DNA of 64,000 bases from Bullera alba. Taxonomy: Eukaryota; Basidiomycota; Tremellomycetes; Tremellales; Bulleraceae. Shown piece by piece: positions 1 through 11,957 of this stretch. Both the position numbers and the translations under genes were made by a program. Below the pieces are notes generated by a model that saw only the letters and a program-made list of their open reading frames with translations, did no database searches and was not told where the DNA came from. Position 1 is the first letter of the stretch. Each line of letters starts with the position of its first letter. The DNA lies in NCBI GenBank assembly GCA_001600095.1, contig BCIX01000005.1:564523-628522 (forward strand), given 5' to 3'.

Positions 1-3000
1 ATGGCTCGGCGGAATGTGTGAGTCGTTGGATCTTCGCTGGGGTATAGACGCTAATCAATCCTATAGTCGGCGATTGTGGGTACACGCGCATAGTTTACGC
101 AGGAGATACTGACTACTCGACAGAACACGTCTAGTGTCCACTCTTATGGACGTCAGTCGACTAGAGGCAGGAAGGTTGAAGGGCTCTTTCCGACTGGTCA
201 ATCTAGGTGCAATGACGCGTGATCTTGCGGTAGGTCGGATCAAAGCGGCTTCGGGGAGCTGTATTGATCCTTCCTCCAGGCTCTCTTTGGGGCAGCTATC
301 CAGAAAGCAAGATTGGAATACGTGATCGACTGTGATTTGAGTCCCCAAAATGTCTATGTCGATCCTGATCACTGGGAGAAGATCTTGTTCAATCTGATCG
401 GTGCGTAGATAGGGACATAACTTAGCGGAGCCCGTCACTGATGAACCTGTAGGAAACGCTTTGAAGTACACTATGGCTGGGTGAGTCGTCTTCTCTTTGG
501 AGTGTGGTAGCGTGGACTGATCTTGGCTAGATTTGTCCACGTCCACCTGTATTACAACGCCACCGAGGTGATCATGGACGTGAAGGATTCCGGAGTCGGT
601 ATCCCGAAATCCGACATTGGTCTCGTGGGCGAGCGTTTCCACAGGGTGCAATCCGTCAGCAGATCGTACGAGGGGACGGGAATCGGTCTGGCTTTGATCA
701 AAGTGAGCGTGCTGCCAACAACGCTGATGAGGTATGCTGACTCGTGTAGGAACTGATCAAACTCCATGGCGGTGTCTTGGAGATTGACAGTCACACAGCC
801 GAGGAAGCCGCAGACAAGTCTCGTGAGTCTAGGAGCAAGGCAAACTCACGCCATCAGGACTAACGTTTACCAGATGGCTCGACATTCCGCGTGAGAATAC
901 CGTAAGTCCAGCGTGACACTTCTGGCCTTTTAGCTGAAGCACTCCTCTAGTCTCGGCTCTGACCACCTCCCCCGGGATGCCATCAACATGTCAGATGCAG
1001 AGCCCGCTTCCGGACGAGTCTACGGTCAAGGCATAGTGGACGAAGCGATGCAGTGGAACGAGGACCGGGACACGAGGGACAGCGGGGCTGGATCGACAAT
1101 GTCCGTGCTCTCGTCTGGCGATTCGGCGGAGAGTTCGACCGGGTCAAGGGGTCTAGACCCTGCCACTCTGTACTTCCGCAAGGACGACGTGATTCTGCTG
1201 GTGGATGACTCGCATGATACACGACGGTACGCAGCTTCTCACTCAGTGATAACCTCCGAAGCTGATCTTCTTTGGTAGGTACATGAGATCGATATTTGCG
1301 CCCTACTGCAATTTGATTGAAGCGCGGGATGGTCAAGAAGCCCTCAAGCTTTGCGAGTCTCATGCTCCGGATCTCATCATATCCGACGTCATGATGCCAA
1401 TTGTGAGTATGACACCCTTGCACCGTGCTGACCATCAGATGGATGGATTCGGACTGTTGAGCGCGCTCAAGTCCTCGCCCAAATTCAAGATCATCCCTGT
1501 CATCATGCTGTGAGTAACCCAGAGGTTTCGGCGCTGATCCTATCAGGACTGCACGGGGTGGCGACGAGGCAAAGGTGGAAGGGTTGTTAGCGGGAGCTGA
1601 CGGTAAGTCGAGGCCAATGACAGCCTGGCGGTGGACTGACCAGCCTAGATTACCTCGCCAAGCCGTTCAATGCGAGGGAGCTGGTCGCGAGGGGTGAGTC
1701 GTTTCGTGATAGATCTAGGGTAAGCGCTGATATTTGGGCTCAGCGCACATGCAGTTGCAACTGGGGAAGAAGCGGAGATACCTCGAAGACGCCTTTGCCG
1801 AGCAGACTGCGGAGATACGAGCATTGTCAGAGTGTGAGTGAACCTGCTTGCATCCTGCCTGCTGACCCCGCTTAGACTCGCCCGGTGGTATTTTCCGCTT
1901 GGACGAAGACATGAATATCACATTCACCAACACCGCCTGGCACGAAATCTCGGGATACCCCACAGGAGAGGTCGTCTCCGATTGGACTCGATACATTGCC
2001 ACCGAGCACCGCGAGGAGGCAGAGGAGTTTTGGAGCCAGATTCTAGAGTCGGACGCGCCTCAGCACACCACCGAGTGGCGTTTCGCCAATGGTCGCTGGG
2101 TGCAGATCAAGATCATTCGACTGGACAAGGCCGCTCCCGGGCTCAAGGGCTTGTTGGGCAGTTGCACCGACATTACCGAGCGCAAGCTTCACGAGGAATC
2201 CCAAGTGGAGCGTATGGCAGAGGAGAAGAAGCGGAGGGTAGAGGCGGAAGAGGCCAAGCGACAGCAAGAGCTCTTGATCGACATTACCTCGCACGAGATC
2301 CGGAATCCGATCAGCTCTCTAATGCAGATGAGTCTTCCTCCCCTTGAGTGATGAGTGCCATGCTGACATTGTTCTGGCGATTGTACTGCTCCTCCCTGGT
2401 CAAGACAAATTTGATGTCACTGCAGGAACAGTTGGAACTTGCCATTGAGAACAAGACCGGATTCATGCCCACCAAACAGCTCTTCACGACCATCGAGGAA
2501 GACCTGGAAGCTCTGGAGAGCATCTACCAATGTGGTCTGACGCAAGAGCGGATCAGCAACGACGTTCTCTCGCTCGGCCGAATCCAGCTCGACATGCTGC
2601 AAATGTACGATGTGGAGGTAGACGTCAGGAGCGAGGCCCAGAAAGTCATCACCATCTTCCAAAACGAGGCGAGGATGAAGCGGATCGAAATCTCGCTCAA
2701 GATTGGCGAATCGCTCCAAAAGTCGGGTGTGCATCATATCAAGACGGATCCCGTGCGACTCGGCCAAGTGGTGACCAATCTGCTCTCCAACGGTATCCGA
2801 TTCACGTCAAACAGTATGATTAGAAAGATTGAACTTCGGTACGACCTCAGCTTCTCCCCACCCGCAGACGAGTATAGCTGTTCGCCCCCGGTCGGTGACA
2901 CCCCGCCCATACAGCTCAAGGACGACATGGACGTCTACCTCTACGTCGCGGTCAGGGACACTGGACCAGGCCTGACACCGAAAGAGCTCAACATGCTCTT

Positions 3001-3923
3001 CCAGCGTTTCAGCCAGGTATCCCCCAAAACACACACCATCTTTGGCGGCAGCGGTCTTGGTCTCTTTGTCTGTAGAAAGATTACCGAGATCATGGGCGGG
3101 AGGATCCAGGTGGAGAGCGAGCATGGCAAAGGGTCCACGTTCAAGTTTTACATCAAGGCACGAACCGCTCAAACGGCATTACAACAGGCTTCGTATCGGC
3201 GCAAAAACGACAGCAGCTACGACCGGCCATTGGAGGCTGGGGACGAGACTATCAACATGACAAAACCGGCGACCAAGAAGAAACCGTCGCGATACATCGC
3301 GTCGGGGTACAGGCCACACGTGTTGATCGTCGAGGATAATCTGATCAATCAGACTGTGCTGATGCGACAGCTCAAACACGTCGGTCTCACTTGCGAGGGT
3401 GAGTGAGAGATCAGTGGGTGGTAAGCTGACGTTGGATAGTTGCGAGTAATGGTCTCGAAGCGCTGGAAAAGATTCGCCAAGTCGCCACAAAGACGGGAGC
3501 GCGGCAAGGCCAGATGTTTGATTGCGTCCTCATGGACCTCGAGATGCCGGTCATGGATGGCTTGACGGCCCTGAGGCATATACGGGAAGAGGAGCGGGAT
3601 GGGTTGTTGCACTTGAATCTTGTGATAGCGCTGAGTGAGTTCACAACAGAGTTGTTGGAAGCGTAGCTGAGTTGATTAGCTGGAAACGCCCGACAAGGCC
3701 AGATTGACGCTGCCAAAGCAGCCGGCATGGACGAAGGTGGGTGGCCGCTGTGACTGGGTTGAACGAAAACTGATCAAATTCTACGTAGTCGTCATCAAAC
3801 CATACAGACTGGTGAGCCGGGACAAGTCCAACATGGATTATCGCTGACGTTTGATAGGACGACTTGTTGCACAAAATCGAAGACATGGTCAGAGTTCGCG
3901 CGACGACGCTCGTATCGCCATAA
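1..3923 (+). CDS. Dual hybrid histidine kinase (Tco2-like), 5' truncated by window edge
   Basis: Two-component sensor kinase with two kinase modules and two receivers. Visible in order: the end of a first dimerisation/ATPase module (N box FNLIGNALKYT, G1 box [11 protein letters not shown]2 box [10 protein letters not shown], about 280-822); a receiver (VLLVDD-like start, phospho-Asp in [12 protein letters not shown], Lys in YLAKPF, about 1190-1690); a PAS domain (about 1880-2180); a coiled coil; a second H-box ([10 protein letters not shown], about 2287-2316) with ATPase boxes ([31 protein letters not shown], to about 3170); and a C-terminal receiver ([23 protein letters not shown], 3322-3900). 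Exons read as about 1-17, 124-229, 280-400, 453-480, 531-702, 750-822, 874-901, 951-1226, 1279-1402, 1439-1509, 1547-1602, 1649-1693, 1744-1833, 1876-2327, 2387-3398, 3440-3634, 3680-3736, 3789-3811 and 3858-3923. The HK-REC-PAS-HK-REC order matches the basidiomycete dual kinases such as cryptococcal Tco2, which feed the phosphorelay to the HOG pathway; that assignment is inferred. The first H-box lies before the window. Confidence 0.88.
2328..2386 (+). other. Apparent AT-AC intron in the histidine kinase gene
   Basis: The reading frame up to CTA ATG CAG (ending 2327) meets a stop at 2349 unless an intron is removed. No GT-AG or GC-AG pair found here restores the frame. Removing 2328-2386, which begins ATGAGT and ends TTGTAC, joins the frame exactly and restores the residues expected after the H-box (LMQ then CSSLVK). 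The intron is 59 nt, like its neighbours, and has a TGCTGAC branch-like site at 2361-2367, about 20 nt before the end. The donor resembles GTGAGT with G1 changed to A, not the U12 ATATCC donor. Confidence 0.8.
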
Positions 3924-4105
3924 TGCCCCTACTTGGGATCAAGCTGTACTATTACCACCGGGACATTGGAATCAAGAACTCATATTTGGGACACGCAGCA
4001 TGGGTTGTGACATAGATACAATCATGGAGAAACAATGTACAACACATGTATAGATACAGAATGGGAATTCCCTCAAAGGAGAGAAGAGATTGTTATTGTC
4101 GGGCA

Positions 4106-7100
4106 TTATGCAAAGGCGACTTTGGATATCTTCTTCGGTCTCTCCTTGTCCTCCTTGGCCGCTCGTTTAGCTGGACGGATGGATGTTGGTGCCACATGCT
4201 CTCCGGGCTGATGGGCAGGCGAGGCAGATGTTGGTATGGGTGTCGGAGTGGTTTGCCCGATAAGGTCATGAGTGACATGTCTTGACTGTCCTTGGGGACA
4301 AGGCGACCCTGGGGAGCGAATGGTCAGAGTTGGATGCCCCGGCGGACTGTTTGGCGTGACGAGATGCTCTCCTGATAATGACGTTCCTGCAGAGTCGAGC
4401 ACGTCGGGATTTGTGAGTCTTGGGGTAGTGGGAATCGGAGCCTCTGGTCCAAATCTGATTGTGAAAGGCGTCGTCTCGTTGCTCTCGACCTTGACAAAGC
4501 GAGGGTTCTGACGACCATCAGCACACCTTCTCAACTCCAGGACCCACCTCGATCAGAGTCCTCGAGTACAACTGCTCCTCTGTGTCTGATCTCGAGGCGG
4601 ACGTCCGCTTCGCAATCTCCTCCTCATAAGTATCCTGCGCGACCAGTATCTGAACCGTTGTGGGCCTCGTCTGTCCTATCCTATGGATCCGCTTGACCGC
4701 CTGTGCTTGTACATCCAAATTCCACACCGGAGCGAGAAAAATCATCCGATTCGCAGTCACCAGATTGAGACCTCTGGCACCAATCTTGAGGTCCAACAGG
4801 CATACCTTGGTTTCGGGGGATTTGACCTGTTCCAACACTTGGAATCGGGTATTCGCGCTCACTGTCCCACCGGCAAAGCAGGATTTAATGTCGAACAAGT
4901 CGAGAGACTCAGTGACATGCCCTAGCTCGAGGTTGTCCCCGAAAATGACAAATTTGTCGTCTGGGGCCGAGGATAGGATGATGCTGATCAACCGATTGGT
5001 TTTGGCCGATCGGGACGTGAGTCGCAGGGTGGGGGGTAAGGGGAGGGGTAGTTCGAGGTGATCATCGATACGCGTGGCTTTGGCAGCGTTCCGTGCTGCT
5101 TCGTCGAGTGCGAGATCGAGATTGGTCTTCTTTGACCTCTTGACGGGCGCTCTTCGCACAGACGGTGGAGCGTGCGCGACTGTCTGTTTGGCCAACTTGC
5201 CAGCTCGCTGCTCCGCCTTTTGCATATCCTCCAGTCGCTCAGGATGTTTATGCGCTCTGTGCTCCCATCCCACCAGGTGGAGTTGCTGTAGTGTTTTTCC
5301 GGACCGATTGAGCGCTCGCAGCGATTGAAGCGACTTTGCATCGATCACACTGGGATCCGTATCCATACTGTCCGACCAAGAGTCGCGAATGAGGTATGGG
5401 ATCGCTTCGGTGTCTACCTCGTAAGGTAGTGATATTCCATTATCCATCCATTCTTGCCAGCCGGGGGTGTCGATCGCTCGTTGTAGATGCTCACAAGCTT
5501 CTTCCAGCCCAATTCGACCTTGTGGCGTGATGATTCTGTTCGACAAGAGATGCTCTTTGGTCCTCTCCAAGCACTCCGCGACGCCGATCTCGCGGGCGGA
5601 ATACCAGAATGCCGCTAGGTGGATGTTGGCAATGACGGCGCGGTACTCCTTGACCCTTCTCTCGTGCAGGAGATAGTCGGGGTCCTCGAATGCGCCTAAG
5701 CGTCAGCATAGTGCAGATACCAATGACTCACTTGTGAATACGTTAGAGGTGATCAGGGCCATGATCACGTTGTAGGAGATTCGCTGCATGGGGCGAAAGG
5801 GGACAATCTCGTGGGTGATGGTCAGAGGGGGCAGTTGTGCTTCCGTGTCAATGACTCTTGGTCTGAGTACTGTCAGCACCTGTGGCTCAGAAGCCACTCA
5901 CGCATGCTTGACCATCATCTCGCTCATGAGGTATCGAAGGCGTCTGACGGCGCCGAAATTGGGTCCGTCGCGACCTCGCAGGAGGCTGGTGACTCTTTGT
6001 TGGAATGTGGCTTCTGAGCGGAACGGCTCTGCGCCTAGGAACCCGCCAATCATGACTCCTACCCGCGTAGCATCGTCGAGGTCCCATTTCGACCAGGACA
6101 GGGGGTTTGCACGTGGACGACTTTTCGATTTAGGTGCCTTTTCCACCTCGCCGCCTTGTTGCAAGTGTTTGGTTGGGGCTATTGGTCAGTGCGGACTTGA
6201 CAAGTCGGTACTCACTACCCGAGACGATCCAACGTCTCTCCACGCTCAGATCGATGGCCAATCTCATCGCATTGCTGGTCTTCTCCCCGGCAGCATGGCC
6301 TTCGTCAAGGATGATCCGCTTCCACCTCGCCTTGGTAAGTTCCGAAGGGTCCTTCTGTAATTCCATCCTATGCACCGTCTCCTCCTGGCCAAAGCGGTTC
6401 ACGTCGACCAAGATGACGTCGAACTTGATCAACTCGTGGACAGGCGGTATATCCCCTTTACCAATCTCCAGGAGTGACATTGTGCCTGGTTCGATGTGCT
6501 TTGCGATCTCAAATTTCCATTGTTGGAGGAGGATGAGGGGGACGACGATGAGTGTCGTATTGGCGAGATACATCTTCGTGACGGTAATCTGCCGTTGTCT
6601 CCGCTTTGCCTCGCGCTCGCATGGGTCATCCCGGGGCCAGATGTAGTAGAAGCGTGGTAAATCCAGCTGCTTTGATTGAGTAATCGGGACGGTGTCGAGC
6701 TTTCTCGCAGAGTGGTCGTGATTCGACAGCACAGTAGCGCACAGGTTAGAGAGGGAGGGCATTAACCCGGGTTCAGCCATTTCGAGTCGTGACCTGGCCT
6801 CGCGGTGTTCAGCAAAGGGGTACGTTCGGAGTGTATGCTCAGTTAAAGCGGGTGAACAGTCCAGGGTGTTATCAGGCGGCTGGGGCGGTGTGTGCAGGGT
6901 TGCAACCACGAGTGATAGGCACATCAAGGTCTTTCCCACGCCCATCTGTTCACATCTACAATGGTGAGTATTCCGAACATCCGTAACATCCGTGAATATA
7001 CACTCACAAGATGCCCCCTCGGGGCAGGTCATACCATCCGGGATGGGACTGAATATCCCACGTCGTCGTATTGAGGTAATACCGCCCCTCTCTGCCCGCC

Positions 7101-7825
7101 TCGTCCAAGGGGATGAAGTATGGATCAACCATTCTGCCCGGCGACGTCTCCATCTGCAGCATCCTCGCCACGGAGCGCTAATCCATGCGTCAGTCCGCTC
7201 GAGCTTTTGAATCACCCACGAATTGATAGTCGTAGAGCGGGGTCTTTATATTATCGAGAAACTCGTATCGCTCCAGTCGACCTTGTATCTCCCTGTCTAT
7301 AGCCGTCCTCGCCTTTCTATCAAAGTTTGGCTCTGGGGGGGAGGGTATTGACGCATAGAGATCATCTATCTTCTGTTCATCCGCCGCCTGGCATCCATCA
7401 GCTCTTGATTTCTTTGGACAGATAATCTGATTTCTCACCGTTCTTGCCATCAGCCAATCGACCTTCTCAGTCACTCCATGGCTTGAATCTCTCTGGAGAG
7501 TCCAGCCGGTTCGCAAGTGCTGGAAAAGCCTGGACAGGTGATACTCCCGTTTCGGACTGTGATGCCGTTTCCACAAACTCCCTTGCCGATCCGAGGGCAA
7601 TATCCCAATTCTCACTACCGCTTCGTTGCCCTCATAGTCGAATTCGAGCTGAGTGCCAAGACCGGCATCGGAGAGGATGTAGCTGAGAGTCGAGGCAAGG
7701 AGTTGATGATCGGGATCCCAGTTGGTGGAGCGTAAGATGTCCTCGAGGGAACCCGTGGATGTGGATGCGATCGGGTCGGTGGATCGCAGGTGGACAATAC
7801 CAAGTTGAACCAAGTGATCCCCCAT
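4106..7825 (-). CDS. SNF2-family DNA-dependent ATPase/helicase-like protein
   Basis: Predicted nuclear chromatin or repair translocase. Coding blocks on the minus strand are roughly 7825-7222, 7178-7007, 6956-6220, 6175-5899, 5877-5733, 5697-4550 and 4507-4106. Motif I reads GGILCEQMGVGKT (the usual form is GGILADEMGLGKT), motif Ia-like LIVVPLILLQQWKFEI, and motif II LDEGH in place of DEAH/DEGH. Near the C-terminus are the helicase C motifs LDLKIGARGLNL and AVKRIHRIGQ (motif VI, typical of SNF2 proteins). A basic/proline-rich tail follows. Between the two lobes is a long insert with lysine-rich stretches; I see no RING finger, which separates it from Rad5/Rad16/HLTF. It is tail-to-tail with the histidine kinase. 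The start at 7825 gives the longest open first exon. Family assignment is firm; the subfamily and substrate are not known. Confidence 0.85.
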
Positions 7826-8145
7826 GATTCAAGTTGATCCCCAAGGAACAGGCCGAGGTCCTTGAGTGACCTTTACAGACCTTTCCACCCAGGCCACTGA
7901 CTATGCAAAGTCATCACCAACGCTGAGATTGTGCAGGATAAGTTCAGTTTGAGTTATCGATCTCTTCCTTCGGACATTTCCGACAGCCAAAATAGAGTCA
8001 GTCACTCGATCTGTTTGGTTCCAATCGCATTGGCGAGATCGTGTATGTACTTTACATTGTGACAGGCCACAGTCGCCCGATCTAGTCTACAACACATGTC
8101 TATACGCTAGTTCTAAATGACTCGACTGATCGGCTCCAAAACCTC

Positions 8146-11100
8146 CTAGTTGCTATTCGAGAAATACCTCATGTCCGGGTACTCGTTCGGCCCGTTGGCG
8201 TCTCTCATCAACGAGGGGTCAAAGGTGAAATTGGCAAACAAGTCGTCTATTCCCTCCGAGCCAGGTTGTCCCATTCTGGCCTGTGGAAATCCGGTCTGCT
8301 GCATCCCCTGTTGCCCTTGCGATGATCCCTGCGAGCTCTGCGATTGATGATGGGGCTGGGACTGGGCGATGGATTGACGAGCTTGTTGCTCTTGCAGCGC
8401 TTTGAGGATCTTTTCGACGTCGCCCGCGTCCAAGGGCTTGCTCAGATCGATCACATTTGGGTTGGACCCCTGTGTTGTCGTCGGTATCGAGCTCCGCTGA
8501 CTTAGCAGCTGCTGGAGATACGCGCTCGACTGCAGTGGCGGATACGAGGGATGAGGTGGCGGAACGGTGGATGAGCTTGGGACATTTGGTAGCATCTCAG
8601 CATCCCCAGAGGCGTGAGTGGCCAGCCACAAGTCGACCAAATTGGACGAGTACATCGGGTCGGCCACCTGCGAGTGTTGCTGAGGCGCATCGTCTTTCGG
8701 CGACCGTTCCGGTGCAGCTTGGAAGGGAGGAGCAAAGTTGGTAAAGTAATCAGGCTGGAGATTTGGGCGGAACGACTCGGCGGGAGTCTCGCTTGGTATC
8801 GAGGCCGGATTGAACGGGTAGACGGGGGAGGTATTGAAAGACGGGGGTTCAAACGGGATGTCCGGGGTTCGCAGCTGATGATCCACGCTACCCTCCGACG
8901 ACGCAGTCTGATACTGGTACGGTGTGGTAAGATTGAGATTGACCTGCCCGGCCAACTGGTTGATATAGTCCATAAAGTCGGTGTCAGAGCTAAAGTCGGT
9001 AAAGGACAGGTCCGGCACTTCAGCCTGATTCTCCGAGGATATATTGGGTAGAGTGGGTACGTTGATCGTTGGCAGGCCATCCATCGGATCCGACGGGATC
9101 TCGGCGGGGGGCATGGCGGGTGATCTGGAGTGGATCGACGAGGCCCGGGAATGCGAAGGAGATCCGGATCGGCTGGTCCCGGTACTCTTGGGCGGACCGA
9201 GGTGGCCCGGCGAGGCTTTGGGGCCATGTGGGTGATTCGCGGGGATATTCAGTGCCAACGCCTTGGACGCCTGTTTACCCGTCGAGGCCGATCTCGCTGT
9301 CGTTCCTGTGGTGATTGTCGCCCTTCTACTGCTCCCTGCCTTCTTCTCTTGGGTCCGACTCGAACTGGAAGACGCGCGGCGAAGGACTCCCGGTGGATCC
9401 TGCGGCGTAGGGGATACAGGCCGAGAGGCTTGCGCGCCGTAGGCTGACTCGGGAGAGAGGAGCGGTGGCGTCAACTGATTCGGATTGATCGTTGTAGGGG
9501 ACAGCAACGGTGCCGACATTCGCGAATCTGCCGCCAGCATCGTATTGTCCGAGCAACACGACGATGGCTGGGGCGAGCTTCCCATGGACTTGTCGGCGTC
9601 TTCGTCGCAAGCGCATCTGACGCAACAGCCACAGCAGTCCTTTTCACAGGTACACTGACCTGCGGCGCATTGACATCGGCCGTTGCAGCATTCCAGCGGT
9701 TTGAGCGAGACAACGCCGTGGGTCCGAGCGGCTTCCTCGCTGAGGTGAACGGTAGGAGGTAGAACTCGCGTGTCGTGGGCGTTGAGATCGTGTGGCCGAG
9801 GGCGGGCAGGCGGTGGGACGTTGGCAGCGGCGAGGGAGAGAAGGTGGCTGATCGACGTGATGCCACTTGGCAATGACAGATGGTCGGCACAGTCGAACGA
9901 GCTTTTGCACCCGTCCCCACAGCCACCTTCATGATGCGCATGACTCTCCTTTCCTGCATTGTCGTGCATTGCGCAGCCAGGACATTCACAATCCTCGCCA
10001 CAGGTGCAAGCAGCAATGACCACGTCCTCGCTGGTTGGGAAGGACACTGGAGCATCGACTTCCATTTCCATCGGTTCGACCTTGGCACCGCCGTTCTGGG
10101 CCACCGCATCGAAGCTTTGTATACCAGGAAGTCCCAGAGCCGATCTTGGGATGTTTTCGGCCACAGATCCGTCGTCATTGAACATTGCGCCGAGGAATCG
10201 ATTCATATCTGCCAACGGACGCAGTCGCGGCGGCGGCAGCTTGTTTGTCGACGAGCTGGCCCAGCCACCACGACCTCGTTCGCTCGCGGCGGAATGACGA
10301 CGTGAGCCGTGTTTGGGATTGGGCGAGGTCGAGTAAGGCGAGTAGAGCTTCGTCTTGTGAACATGCGGCGAAGTGTGGCTAGGATGGTGCATGTGATCGG
10401 GGGAGAGGTAGTGGTTCTCTGGCTGGATGACCTTTGCCCAAGCGGGATCCATGATGCCGTCCGCGGTGGAGATGGTGAGCGAGGGTGTCCTGCGTGACGA
10501 TCCGCAACATGAGGAAGGTTCGGGCGGAGTGGCGGCAGTAGTGGCTTTCCGCTTGAACATCTCAGCGAGACCATCTGTGCCATTGGGCGTTCTCGATCCG
10601 CTCGACGACGGGCCCGGGGAGTGTAAACGCTCCCGCTTGGGTTGGCAACATTTGCAAGGACCACCGGTCCGACAGTGACACGGGTTCAACAAGTTGGCCA
10701 CTGAAAGCGTCAGATCGTGATTTAGTGTAGTGACTCACCCTTTCGTTCGGCCATTCGCATATGCTCTTCGTCACCTCCCATCCCGGACAACGCTTCGGCC
10801 GCCTGAGCCATCTCGTGCACATCTTTCAGGCCATTGGGGAACGTGGGGTTTGACCCCGGCACTCCCTTTCTCGTCTCAAAGACATCTTCCGATGTTTCAG
10901 ATGCTTCAGAGGTTGTTCTGGGGAGTGGTGGCGCTGTTGTGGCCGGGGGAAGAACCACTGTCGTCTTTGGATCACCACACGCGCACTACAGTCAGCAAAA
11001 GTCCTACGTTTTGACCTACCTTTGAATGCACCGCGCCGTTGTTGGCTCCGCCGGTTCCGCTCTTCCGCTTGTCCTTGCAGTGGTTGCACTGTGTCGACGG

Positions 11101-11214
11101 TCTGCCCTTTTTCTTGATCTCAAACAGGGGTCGCTCGGTGTGGGTGCATCCGGACACGCGGTGGCCTTTGATGCAGGTGGCACAGGCGAATTTCTTGTCG
11201 TTGATCAGCACCAT
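8146..11214 (-). CDS. CUF1: Copper-fist transcription factor, CUF1-like
   Basis: Copper-responsive DNA-binding regulator. Exons 11214-11020, 10985-10739 and 10700-8146 sum to 2997 nt, giving 998 residues. The N-terminal copper fist has the order MVLINDKKFACATCIKGHR, CTH, KGRP (residues 36-39), then CNHC and a CACG after the first intron, matching the zinc and DNA-contact signature of Ace1/Amt1/Mac1/Cuf1. Three further cysteine clusters follow at about residues 155-166, 379-418 and 485-513 (CxCxxxC-type). The remainder is Ser/Pro-rich with a Gln/Ser-rich C-terminus, as in activation domains. In Cryptococcus a single large Cuf1 handles both copper uptake and copper detoxification genes; the length and extra Cys clusters here fit that type. 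Both introns are very short (34 and 38 nt). The start is set by the copper-fist first Met, preceded by a good context. Regulation by copper is inferred from the family. Confidence 0.92.
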
Positions 11215-11957
11215 GGCGATGGCTGTCGATGTGAACGTTTGTTGTTCAAGATGATGCGGGCGAACCTGTCGACCTATCCTTTGTTCCTTGTCCTATCTCA
11301 CAACTTCTCGATCGAGGTCGACCAAGTGGATATATATCTCTCCAGGCTCGATGTTAGTGACTGATGGGTGATCGTGAGTTGACCATGATGTCCAGTGTCG
11401 CGTCGTTTATCGCCCAGTTGCCCAAAGCCTCCGTAATGGGATGTCCTCTGATCGGCTTGATATCTTCCTCCGTTTCTCCTTCTCTCCTACTCCTATCTAC
11501 ACGTTTCTACAGCTGATCCTTGTGTGGGCGTGTGGAAAACTCGCCTTGTTAGTTTGGCTCTGGGACAGTTTGAGTGGCAGCAGCAGGCTCTCTCTCTCAA
11601 TGTCCCGAAAAGGCAAAGCCGGGGAGGAAGGGGGGGTGTGGCAGCGGAATCAAAATGCTTGTATCGAGTGGCGAAAAAGGTTTAAAACCCGAAACCAGAG
11701 CGCGAGGCATTTTCCGATCAAAGGCCTCCTGCTCTGCTCTGGGGTTCGGTCTCGAGCCGGATACTCATGGCGAGTGAAGCAGAAGTTGTTCGAGTCTCGC
11801 TCAACCGACGTATGGTCATTCTGTGCGGTCATGTTGACAATGTTCATTCGTGCAATTCGTGCAGGCATTACAATCATATACAAGTAAGTTTTGAAGAGGC
11901 AATATTGGTCTAACAACAGCGGCGAGGCGGATTCCATGTCGTCGAGGCCGGGTTCAT
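11215..11957. other. CUF1 upstream region / 3' end of dioxygenase gene
   Basis: About 740 bases with no supported gene. It holds the CUF1 promoter and leader (pyrimidine-rich patches around 11470-11520) and the 3' flank of the TauD-type gene. An open frame at 11441-11887 has low-complexity, unconserved-looking content and was not accepted. I could not identify a convincing metal-response element by eye. Confidence 0.4.

Noticed and set aside
2328..2386. U12-type (minor spliceosome) explanation for the AT-AC intron
   Set aside because: Donor ATGAGT lacks the ATATCC consensus and the branch region is TGCTGAC, not TTCCTTAAC. The U2-type reading fits better.
9044..10305. Open frames on the plus strand opposite CUF1
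   Set aside because: Antisense shadows of the long third exon; no start context or domains.
11441..11887. 148-codon open frame upstream of CUF1
   Set aside because: Low-complexity composition, no domain, lies in the promoter/leader region of CUF1 on the other strand.
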